A stretch of 5,200 bases of DNA from NCBI GenBank assembly GCA_016199325.1, contig JACQGW010000406.1:1-5200 (forward strand). The letters run 5' to 3'. The stretch comes from Chloroflexota bacterium. Its GTDB lineage: Bacteria > Chloroflexota > Dehalococcoidia > JACQGW01. The notes below the pieces were generated by a model. That model was not told where the DNA came from. It saw only the letters and a list, made by a program, of their open reading frames with translations, and did not search any database. Both the position numbers and the translations under genes were made by a program. Below are positions 1 through 5,200 of the stretch, piece by piece; the stretch's first letter is position 1; each line of letters starts with the position of its first letter.

Positions 1-69
1 CGCCCCATGCCCTCAGCCCTTCTTCCTTTCCCGCTCTCAACCGCTGCGCAAGCCCATGACCATCCGCGC

Positions 70-98
70 TTGACAGGTTCCGCGATGGCTTCTACAGT
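70..98 (+). promoter_or_regulatory. Sigma-70-type promoter for radC
   Basis: A perfect -35 hexamer TTGACA (70-75) is followed by a 17-bp spacer and a -10 hexamer TACAGT (93-98, 4 of 6 matches to TATAAT). The spacing is optimal for a housekeeping sigma factor. Transcription would start near 105, giving radC a leader of about 55 nt. This start lies downstream of the ATG at 101, so it also argues against that ATG as the radC start. The -10 sits in a small palindrome, CTAC-A-GTAG (92-100), of unknown meaning. No LexA-like box is visible. Function is inferred from sequence alone. Confidence 0.6.
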
Positions 99-160
99 AG
101 TTGCGCTGCCGCTCTGCCTCACGGGCACCAGAGCACGATGGCGCAGTCGGGAGAGGGCCG

Positions 161-886
161 ATGACGATCGTGGCCGTCGAGTATCATCCGAAGATCAAGG
201 ATCTGCCGCTGGACTCCCGGCCGCGGGAGCGACTGCGAGAGCACGGCCCCGGCGCCCTCTCCAACGCCGAGCTCCTCGCCATTATTCTGCGGACGGGCAT
301 CGGCGGCACTGACCCGGCGAGCAAGGAGAACGTCATCGAGATGGCGCAGCGGCTGCTGGCGCGCTACCGCGGCCTCGGCGGCCTGTTCAGGGCCAGCTTC
401 GCCGATCTGTGCAACGAGCACGGGCTCGGCCCCGCCAAGGCCGCGCAGCTCAAGGCGGCGTTCGAGCTCGGGCGCCGGCTCGTCGTGGAGCAGCCCGAAG
501 AGCGGGCGACGGTGCGATCCCCGGCCGACGTCGCCAACCTCCTCCAGCTCGAGATGGCGATGCTCGCGCAGGAATGTCTGCGCGTCGTCCTGCTCGACAC
601 GAAGAACCGCGTTCTCAGCATGCGGCAGGTCTACCAGGGGTCGGTGAACACGTCCCAGGTGCGCGTTGCCGAGGTCTTTCGAGATGCGGTCAATCAGAAC
701 GCCCCGGCCCTGGTCGTCGTCCACAACCATCCCTCCGGCGACCCGACGCCCTCGCCGGAGGACGTCCGGGTGACCGAGGCGCTCATCCAGGCCGGCAAGC
801 TCCTCGACATCGAAGTCCTCGACCACCTGGTCATCGGCCAGCAGCGTTTCGTCTCGCTGCGGGAGCGCGGGTTGGCGTTCCGGTAG
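161..886 (+). CDS. radC: RadC family JAMM/MPN-domain protein (UPF0758)
   Basis: The product is a 241-residue RadC family protein. The family was historically called a DNA repair protein, but its cellular role is not settled. Many members are predicted metal-dependent JAMM/MPN-fold hydrolases. Residues about 10-45 carry the usual N-terminal start of the family ([11 protein letters not shown], then [16 protein letters not shown]). Residues about 83-106 resemble a helix-hairpin-helix ([18 protein letters not shown]), which suggests nucleic acid contact. The C-terminal RadC/JAMM domain spans about 120-240. Its metal-binding motif is intact: [14 protein letters not shown] gives H188, H190, S198 and D201 in the HxH-x7-SxxD pattern, and E138 ([10 protein letters not shown]) is the likely upstream acidic residue. 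I chose ATG 161 because GGGAGAGGG (149-157) is well placed as a ribosome binding site and the family homology begins there. An in-frame ATG at 101 would add 20 unrelated residues and lies upstream of the predicted transcript start. After RTGIGG there are a few extra residues (TDPASKE) compared with the usual short loop. The gene appears monocistronic. Confidence 0.96.
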   Translation: MTIVAVEYHPKIKDLPLDSRPRERLREHGPGALSNAELLAIILRTGIGGTDPASKENVIEMAQRLLARYRGLGGLFRASFADLCNEHGLGPAKAAQLKAAFELGRRLVVEQPEERATVRSPADVANLLQLEMAMLAQECLRVVLLDTKNRVLSMRQVYQGSVNTSQVRVAEVFRDAVNQNAPALVVVHNHPSGDPTPSPEDVRVTEALIQAGKLLDIEVLDHLVIGQQRFVSLRERGLAFR

Positions 887-914
887 CGCCCTGCGCTGAT
901 AGTCCGTTTGTCTG

Positions 915-943
915 TTGACAGTCTGCCGGACGTGTGCTATTGT
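915..943 (+). promoter_or_regulatory. Extended -10 promoter for the ABC transporter operon
   Basis: A perfect TTGACA (915-920), a 17-bp spacer and TATTGT (938-943, 4 of 6 matches) are preceded by an extended -10 TGC (935-937). The predicted transcription start is near 950, giving a 5' leader of about 140 nt before the binding-protein gene. The promoter begins 28 bp after the radC stop, so the transporter genes are probably transcribed separately from radC. GTCTG occurs on both sides of the -35 (910-914 and 921-925), spaced 11 bp apart. A CTGT/ACAG inverted pair (912-915, 918-921) overlaps the -35. Either could be a regulator site. Confidence 0.65.
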
Positions 944-958
944 CCAGTGAACGCTGGA
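943..958. promoter_or_regulatory. Imperfect palindrome at the predicted start site, possible operator
   Basis: TCCAG (943-947) and CTGGA (954-958) form a perfect 5-bp inverted repeat around a 6-nt centre, TGAACG, which adds one further pair. The site touches the last base of the -10 hexamer and covers the predicted +1. A repressor bound here would block the polymerase. It could also be a short RNA hairpin at the 5' end of the transcript. No regulator family is identified and the match could be due to chance. Confidence 0.3.
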
Positions 959-1050
959 TCGGCGTTCGGTCACCTGTTCGCGGCCGGTGCCGCCGCTCTC
1001 GCTTCGTGGCTCGAGCACTGCCCCGTGCTTCGCCAGATACTCTCCGCGCA

Positions 1051-1070
1051 CTCGCATACTCTCGCATACT
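1051..1070 (+). repeat. Tandem duplication of a 10-mer in the operon leader
   Basis: CTCGCATACT occurs twice in perfect tandem immediately before the Shine-Dalgarno region (GAGGAAGGGAGA, 1071-1082) of the binding-protein gene. A related ATACTCTC lies just upstream (1038-1045). It is less GC-rich than its surroundings and may help keep the ribosome binding site unstructured, but it could simply be a slippage duplication. Confidence 0.6.
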
Positions 1071-1090
1071 GAGGAAGGGAGAACACGGTC

Positions 1091-3025
1091 ATGGATCGCG
1101 ACCCGGTTACCGCCAACTCGACCCCGATCGTTGTACAGGTGGTGCGCACACGTCTCTCCCGACGAGCGCTGCTGCGCCGTTCGTCGCTGGCGCTGGCCGG
1201 CCTTGCCGCCCTCCCGGCGATAGGTCTGCTGGCGTCCTGTGCCCCGGCGCCGGCGGCGCCAACCCCCGCACCCGCGACGGCGGTGCCGACCATCCCGCCT
1301 CCGCCGCCCGTGCCTACACTTGCGCCCACCAGCGCGGCCACGCAGGCACCGGCGTCCGCCCAGGCCACCGCCGCGCCAACCGTTGCTCCGACCAGGCCGG
1401 CGGCAACGCCGACCCCGGCGGCCGCGGCGCCCAAGCCGGGCGGCCGGGTCATCTACGGCACTTTTGCCGACGCCAAGGTCATCAACCCGGTTCTTTCCAA
1501 CGACGTCCAGTCGGCCGAAGTTGGGGAGAAGATCTACGAGTCACTCATCACGCTCAACCCGAAGACGGCAGCCATCGAGCCGCGCCTGGCCGAGAAATTC
1601 GGGATGTCGTCGGACAACAAGACGATGTCCTTCACGCTGCGTGACGGGCTGAAGTGGAGCGACGGCTCGGCCTTTACCGGCGAGGACTTCAAGTTCACCG
1701 CCGAAGCCGTCATGCGCAGCAAGAAGACGGTCCGCAAGAACATCTTCCAGGACATCGCCGGCGCCAAGGACTACGGCGCCGGCAAGGCCGAGACGATCGC
1801 GGGCATCAAGGTCGACGGCAAGAACATCACCGTCGAGCTCGAGAAGCCCTACTGCCCGGCGTTCTCGGCCATCGGTGGATTCCCGATCGTCCCCAAGAGC
1901 GTCTACGGCAAGTACTACGACGCCAAGGTCGCCGAGAAGAACCTCGACGACGCGCCGGAGAACATCGCGCCGCCGCTGGCGATGGGTCCGTTCAAGTTCA
2001 AGGAGTGGAAGCCGAACGACCGCCTGACGCTGGTGCGCAACGACGGCTTCTGGGCAGGCAAGGCGCTTCTGGACGAGTGGGTCATGCGGGTCTACCCGGA
2101 CCAGGTGGCGCTGGCCGCGGCGCTCAAGACGGCGGAGATCGACATCGCGGCGGTGGGCCCACAGGAAGTCGACGATCTGAAGAAGCTGGAGCAACTGGCT
2201 CTCCACTCGTACCTGGCGCCGGGCTACACGTACATCGGCTGGAACCTCCTGCGCGGCGGCAAGGAGTTCCTCCAGAGCAAATCGCTCCGCCAGGCGTTCG
2301 CCTATGGCCTCGACATGGACCTCGTCGTCCAGAAAGTGTACTTCGGCTACGGCCAGAAGATGGTCGCCCATACGGCGCCGGTTTCCTGGGCGTACGACAA
2401 GTCGCAGCTCAACGAGTACAAGTACGACGTCAAGAAGGCCCAGTCGCTCATCGAGGAGCAGGGCTGGAAGAAGGGGTCCGACGGCATCTACGCCAAGGAC
2501 GGCCAGAAGCTGGAGTTCACCATCGTCACCAACTCCGGCAACAAGGCCCGGGAGACGCTCCTCCAGGTGGCCGTCGAGCAGTACAAGCTCATCGGCATCA
2601 ACGCCACGCCCAAGACCGAGTCGTTCGAGGCGCTCGTCGACCGGTTAACGAAGTCGAAGGACGCCAAGTACGGCGACCAGGGTGGGCACGACTTCGACGC
2701 CTGCATCATCGGCTGGTCGCTCTCGGCGGACCCCGATGCGTACTCGATCTGGCACTCCAGCCAGGCCGGGGGCGGCTTCAATTTCGTCTCCTACAAGAAC
2801 GCGGTCGTCGACAAGGCGCTCGAGGACGGCCGGACCAAGTGCTCCACCCCCGAGCGCCGGGCAGCCTACGTCGCGATGGACAAGCAGCTCAACGATGACC
2901 AGCCGTACAACTTCGGCGTCGCGTCCAACACGAACATGTTCGTGAACAAGAAGGTTCAGGGCTACGACCCCGGCCCCTTCTCGCGCTACGGCTTCTGGAA
3001 CGTCGAGAAGTGGTGGATCAAATAG
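1091..3025 (+). CDS. ABC transporter substrate-binding lipoprotein, family 5 (peptide/oligopeptide type)
   Basis: This 644-residue extracytoplasmic binding protein is predicted to capture a peptide or similar solute and deliver it to the two permeases encoded next. The N-terminus reads SRRALLR (23-29), a loose twin-arginine motif. A hydrophobic stretch follows (about 32-48) and then the lipobox LASC with Cys50 as the lipidation site. Residues 51 to about 116 form a linker rich in Pro, Ala and Thr, including five prolines at 69-73, which probably tethers the domain to the membrane. The family 5 domain starts at about 117 (GGRVIYGTF). It contains the signature region at 166-203 (LAEKF...FTLRDGLKWSDGSAFTGEDF), a central SLRQAFAYGLD (398-408) and GWSLSADPDAYSIWHSS (541-557), ending in FWNVEKWWIK. 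Family 5 proteins usually have 500-600 residues; the linker explains the extra length. The ATG at 1091 has a purine-rich ribosome binding site (GGAAGGGAGA). Family members also bind nickel, opines, sugars and other ligands, so the substrate is not established. It is the first gene of the operon. Confidence 0.96.
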   Translation: MDRDPVTANSTPIVVQVVRTRLSRRALLRRSSLALAGLAALPAIGLLASCAPAPAAPTPAPATAVPTIPPPPPVPTLAPTSAATQAPASAQATAAPTVAPTRPAATPTPAAAAPKPGGRVIYGTFADAKVINPVLSNDVQSAEVGEKIYESLITLNPKTAAIEPRLAEKFGMSSDNKTMSFTLRDGLKWSDGSAFTGEDFKFTAEAVMRSKKTVRKNIFQDIAGAKDYGAGKAETIAGIKVDGKNITVELEKPYCPAFSAIGGFPIVPKSVYGKYYDAKVAEKNLDDAPENIAPPLAMGPFKFKEWKPNDRLTLVRNDGFWAGKALLDEWVMRVYPDQVALAAALKTAEIDIAAVGPQEVDDLKKLEQLALHSYLAPGYTYIGWNLLRGGKEFLQSKSLRQAFAYGLDMDLVVQKVYFGYGQKMVAHTAPVSWAYDKSQLNEYKYDVKKAQSLIEEQGWKKGSDGIYAKDGQKLEFTIVTNSGNKARETLLQVAVEQYKLIGINATPKTESFEALVDRLTKSKDAKYGDQGGHDFDACIIGWSLSADPDAYSIWHSSQAGGGFNFVSYKNAVVDKALEDGRTKCSTPERRAAYVAMDKQLNDDQPYNFGVASNTNMFVNKKVQGYDPGPFSRYGFWNVEKWWIK

Positions 3026-3026
3026 C

Positions 3027-3170
3027 GAGTGATGAGTGATGCGTCATGCGTCATACGTCATGCGTCATAGGTGATAGGTGAAAAGTCGTGGGTGATGGGT
3101 GAGACAGGAACCCATCCGCTCACTACCCATGACGTATGACGCATGACGTGTGACGGATGACGCATCACTC
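3027..3170. repeat. Opposed heptanucleotide arrays forming a 35-nt inverted repeat
   Basis: The intercistronic spacer is built almost entirely of degenerate 7-mers. On the + strand, 11 heptads run without a break from 3027 to 3103 (GAGTGAT, GCGTCAT, ACGTCAT, AGGTGAT, GGGTGAT and variants). On the - strand, the same kinds of heptads run from 3170 down to about 3122. The arrays face each other, so 3034-3068 and 3136-3170 are complementary at 33 of 35 positions, and one mismatch (3054 with 3150) becomes a G-U pair in RNA. The 67-nt loop holds an inner inverted repeat, GATGGGT (3094-3100) and ACCCATC (3110-3116). No T-tract follows the outer stem, so it does not look like an intrinsic terminator. 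Its place after a binding-protein gene and before permease genes suggests mRNA stabilisation of the upstream message or partial attenuation. That role is inferred by analogy with other binding-protein operons. Confidence 0.85.
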
Positions 3171-3174
3171 GTCC

Positions 3175-3185
3175 GGAGGGGGCGG
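3175..3185 (+). promoter_or_regulatory. Ribosome binding site that decides the first permease start
   Basis: GGAGGGGG (3175-3182) lies 3-6 nt before the GTG at 3186, at a normal Shine-Dalgarno distance. The upstream in-frame GTG at 3150 has no comparable sequence and is inside the right arm of the inverted repeat. The site begins 4 nt after the end of that arm. It is therefore not paired in the hairpin but is directly next to its base. Confidence 0.75.
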
Positions 3186-4145
3186 GTGGGTACGTTCGTC
3201 CTGCGTCGAGTGCTCCAGGCGATCCCGACGATGCTCGGGATCACAATCCTCTCCTTCGTGATCATTCGCCTGGCGCCGGGTGATCCGGTCACGCTGATGG
3301 TCTTCGGCGCGCCCGACCTGAAGGCGGAGGATCTGGCGGCTATCCGCCGCTCGTACGGGCTCGACCAGCCGGTTCCCATCCAGTACCTGAGCTGGCTGGG
3401 CCGGACTGTGACAGGTGACTTTGGCCAGTCGTTTCTCTATCGGCGGCCGGTCAGCCAGATGATCGGCGCAACGCTGCCCAATACACTCCAACTGGCCGTC
3501 GCCGCCGTCTTCGTCGCCGTCGCCGTCGGCGTCCCGCTCGGCGTCATCGCCGCCCGCCATCAGGGCGGTTTCGTCGATCAGTTCGTGCGGGTCTTCGGCG
3601 TCGCCGGCCACGCCATCCCCGGTTTCTGGTTCGGCCTCATCTTTATCCTCATCTTCGCCGTCCAGCTCCGCCTCTTCCCCGTCGGCGGCATGACGACGAT
3701 CGGCAAGAGCGAGTGGGACCTGGGCGACCGCCTCTGGCACCTGGTGGGGCCGGTGCTCGCCTTGAGTCTCGCGGGCATCGCCAACTTCTCGCGGTACATG
3801 CGCACCGAGATGCTCGACGTACTTGGACAGGACTATATTCGGACGGCCCACGCCAAGGGGTTGCGCGAGCGCGTCGTCCTCTTTATCCACGCGCTGCGCA
3901 ACGGTCTTCTGCCGGTGATCACCGGACTCGGCAGCCTGATGGCCTCACTCGTCTCGGGCGCCGTCGTCATCGAGACCGTCTTCGCCTGGCCCGGCATGGG
4001 GCGCATGACCTTCGACGCCGCCCGCTCGAAGGACTTCCCCATCGTCATGGCCGTCGTCGTCATATCGAGCCTCGTCCTGCTGTTCAGCTACATCCTGCGC
4101 GACATCGCCTACGGCATCGCCGACCCCCGGGTCAGGAGGACGTGA
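3186..4145 (+). CDS. ABC transporter permease, DppB/OppB family
   Basis: This is a 319-residue inner-membrane permease of the peptide/nickel importer class and one half of the translocation channel. From GTG 3186 the protein begins MGTFVLRRVLQAIPTMLGI, which matches the typical N-terminus of DppB/OppB proteins, with RLAPGDP at 28-34. About six membrane segments are visible, near 11-28, 102-123, 137-160, 186-199, 245-266 and 286-306. The cytoplasmic EAA loop that docks the ATPase is clear at about 216-243 (DYIRTAHAKGLRERVVLFIHALRNGLLP). It is followed by ETVFAWPGMGR (263-273) and the usual C-terminal DIAYGIADPRVR. The longer reading from GTG 3150 would add 12 residues encoded by repeat DNA, which I reject. 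The stop shares one base with the next gene. Length and motifs are normal, and the substrate is undefined. Confidence 0.96.
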   Translation: MGTFVLRRVLQAIPTMLGITILSFVIIRLAPGDPVTLMVFGAPDLKAEDLAAIRRSYGLDQPVPIQYLSWLGRTVTGDFGQSFLYRRPVSQMIGATLPNTLQLAVAAVFVAVAVGVPLGVIAARHQGGFVDQFVRVFGVAGHAIPGFWFGLIFILIFAVQLRLFPVGGMTTIGKSEWDLGDRLWHLVGPVLALSLAGIANFSRYMRTEMLDVLGQDYIRTAHAKGLRERVVLFIHALRNGLLPVITGLGSLMASLVSGAVVIETVFAWPGMGRMTFDAARSKDFPIVMAVVVISSLVLLFSYILRDIAYGIADPRVRRT

Positions 4146-5062
4146 TGGTGACGACACAGGCAGCCCCAGCCGCCGTCCTGCCCGGGCGGCGGGTCAGCCG
4201 GGGGCTCTGGGCCGATGCCTTCCGCCGGCTCTGGCACGATCGGGTGACCGTCGTCTCCTTCGTCGTGTTGTTCGTCCTGGTGGTGCTGGCGGCGGCGGCC
4301 GAGCTGCTGTCGACCCAGCTCTTCCGGTACGGCTTCACGCAGCAGAACCTGCTGAACAACTACGCGCCGCCCGACCTGAGCAAGCCGGCGTTCTGGCTCG
4401 GCGGCGACGAGCTCGGCCGGAGCCAGATCGTCCGGCTCCTGTACGGCGCGCGCATCTCGCTCGCCGTCGGCTTCGGCGCCGCGTTTCTCAACCTGACACT
4501 CGGCATTACCCTCGGCCTGGCGAGCGGCTACTTTCGGGGCTGGTTCGACGACCTTGTGCAGTTCGTGATCACGACGCTCAACTCGATCCCCGCCATCTAT
4601 CTCCTGCTCATCATCGCCGTGCTGTTCAGCCCAGGGCCGCTCCAGCTCGTCATCATCCTCGGGCTGCTCAACTGGCCGGGCATCACGCTCTTCGTGCGCG
4701 GGCAGACGCTCTCCCTGCGGGAGCGGGAGTTCGTCACCGCCGCGCACGTCCTCGGCGCGCGCGACCGGCGCATCATGTTCCAGCACATCCTGCCCAATGT
4801 CCTGCCGCTCTGCTTCATCCTGTCGGCAATTGACATCGGCGGCATCATCCTGGTGGAGTCCGCCCTCTCATTCCTTGGCCTCGGCATCCTCCCGCCGACG
4901 CCCTCCTGGGGCAACATGCTGACGAACGCGGCGTCGAACCTCTCCCGGGGACCCTGGCTCGTCTACGGCCCGGGGGCTGCCATCTTCGTGACGGTGCTCT
5001 GCCTCTACCTCATCGGCGACGGCCTTCGCGACGCGCTGGATCCCAAGCAGAAGCGGTCCTGA
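4145..5062 (+). CDS. ABC transporter permease, DppC/OppC family
   Basis: This 305-residue membrane protein is the second half of the importer channel and should pair with the preceding permease. The ATG at 4145 overlaps the previous TGA in TGATG and has AGGAGG (4134-4139) five bases upstream, so translation is probably coupled. The same frame is open far upstream, but that part only reads the first permease gene out of frame. A cytoplasmic tail (about 1-33) is followed by a first membrane segment (about 36-56). An extracellular stretch then leads to the family signature FWLGGDELGRSQIVRLLYGA (83-102). Further membrane segments lie near 104-125, 137-161, 165-184, 222-246 and 272-291. The EAA loop is at about 192-221 (REREFVTAAHVLGARDRRIMFQHILPNVLP). 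SFLGLGILPPTPSWGNML (242-259) and the terminal GDGLRDALDP (291-300) are standard for DppC/OppC. No ATPase gene follows within the remaining 138 bases. Confidence 0.96.
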   Translation: MVTTQAAPAAVLPGRRVSRGLWADAFRRLWHDRVTVVSFVVLFVLVVLAAAAELLSTQLFRYGFTQQNLLNNYAPPDLSKPAFWLGGDELGRSQIVRLLYGARISLAVGFGAAFLNLTLGITLGLASGYFRGWFDDLVQFVITTLNSIPAIYLLLIIAVLFSPGPLQLVIILGLLNWPGITLFVRGQTLSLREREFVTAAHVLGARDRRIMFQHILPNVLPLCFILSAIDIGGIILVESALSFLGLGILPPTPSWGNMLTNAASNLSRGPWLVYGPGAAIFVTVLCLYLIGDGLRDALDPKQKRS

Positions 5063-5063
5063 C

Positions 5064-5119
5064 GTGTAGGGGGCTCAGTGGGGGGATTGAGGTTGGGGAG
5101 TTGGGGTTAGGGATGGAGG
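5064..5119 (+). repeat. G-rich, loosely heptameric tract downstream of the operon
   Basis: This spacer contains G runs at 5069-5073, 5080-5085, 5095-5098, 5103-5106 and 5110-5112. The loops between them are 6, 9, 4 and 3 nt. A quadruplex is conceivable on the + strand, although one loop exceeds the usual limit of 7. The tract can also be read as degenerate 7-mers (GATTGAG, GTTGGGG, AGTTGGG, GTTAGGG, ATGGAGG at 5085-5119), echoing the heptad texture of the other intercistronic spacer. No coding potential is seen, and no hairpin-plus-T terminator follows the last permease gene. Confidence 0.5.
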
Positions 5120-5200
5120 CTGCCGAAAGCTGGAAGGGGAGCGGAGTTCTGAAGCCACGCGGCGGCGCCCCATCCGAGCCGCGACCGTGAGGGAGCGGTC
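5111..5200 (+). ncRNA. Structured RNA segment running off the window, possible T-box-like leader
   Basis: Positions 5111-5125 pair with 5163-5175 in 13 base pairs, interrupted only by bulged A5117 and T5121 (GGATGG-a-GGC-t-GCCG against CGGC-GCC-CCATCC). An alternative stem, CGCGGC (5158-5163) with GCCGCG (5178-5183), could not coexist with it as a simple nested fold. A third hairpin, GACCG (5183-5187) with CGGTC (5196-5200), ends at the window edge. The wording CATCCGAGCCGCGACCG resembles the linker after Stem I in T-box leaders of high-GC bacteria. However, no specifier loop is identified, and an antiterminator would lie beyond the window. The pairings are seen directly; the T-box reading is a weak inference. 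Confidence 0.3.

Noticed and set aside
1..69. Possible divergent gene starting at the left edge (ATG on the - strand at 8-6 after a purine-rich stretch)
   Set aside because: Only eight bases of any such gene would be visible, so it cannot be supported. I see no other feature in this pyrimidine-rich stretch.
101..160. Upstream ATG extension of radC by 20 residues
   Set aside because: It lies before the predicted transcription start, encodes residues with no family similarity, and the ATG at 161 has a better ribosome binding site.
119..1057. Minus-strand reading frame over radC and its spacer
   Set aside because: It has low-complexity Arg/Glu/Leu-rich composition, is opposite a well-supported gene, and runs across the second promoter.
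1541..2371. Long minus-strand reading frame inside the binding-protein gene
   Set aside because: It is a GC-rich antisense shadow with Arg/Leu/Val/Glu-biased composition and no recognisable domain. The + strand gene is unambiguous.
3027..3103. CRISPR array or mobile-element terminal repeats
   Set aside because: The units are 7 nt with no spacers, and no transposase or cas gene is present.
3034..3170. Intrinsic terminator after the binding-protein gene
   Set aside because: The outer stem is strong but is followed by GTCCGGAGGGGG and not by a T-tract, and the permeases belong to the same operon.
3713..4144. Upstream open part of the second permease frame
   Set aside because: It overlaps the first permease gene out of frame and encodes Arg/Pro-rich shadow sequence. 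The membrane protein starts at 4145.

Overview
The window is high-GC bacterial DNA with four complete protein genes, all on the + strand, and compact spacers. The organism is probably a member of the Chloroflexota, possibly near Thermomicrobia. This is inferred from three things: GC-rich codon use; a substrate-binding lipoprotein that joins a Tat-like signal and lipobox to a long Pro/Ala/Thr linker; and degenerate heptanucleotide low-complexity DNA in the spacers. No gene here fixes the taxon.

Layout: positions 1-160 are a leader region with a good sigma-70-type promoter (TTGACA, 17 bp, TACAGT). radC follows at 161-886 and encodes a JAMM/MPN-fold protein of the RadC (UPF0758) family. A second promoter (TTGACA, 17 bp, extended -10 TGC-TATTGT) at 915-943 lies in the spacer after radC and precedes a leader of about 140 nt. 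It should drive a transporter operon: a 644-residue family 5 substrate-binding lipoprotein (1091-3025), a DppB/OppB-type permease (3186-4145) and a DppC/OppC-type permease (4145-5062). The two permease genes overlap by one base (TGATG) and are probably translationally coupled. Together they form the capture and membrane-channel parts of a peptide-type ABC importer. The ATPase subunits are not in the window.

The most unusual structure is the spacer between the binding-protein and first permease genes. It consists of degenerate heptamers in two opposed arrays whose outer parts form a 35-nt imperfect inverted repeat (33/35 complementary). This repeat ends four bases before the Shine-Dalgarno sequence of the permease gene. 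It would suit an intercistronic RNA hairpin that sets more binding protein than permease. The repeat also creates a spurious upstream GTG start (3150); the family-consistent start is GTG 3186.

The last 138 bases contain no gene. First comes a G-rich, loosely heptameric tract, then a segment able to form strong alternative RNA stems. This resembles the 5' part of a structured leader, possibly T-box-like, for a gene beyond the window. I found no CRISPR array, insertion sequence, tRNA, rRNA or clear novel multi-gene system. The novelty is confined to the spacers.
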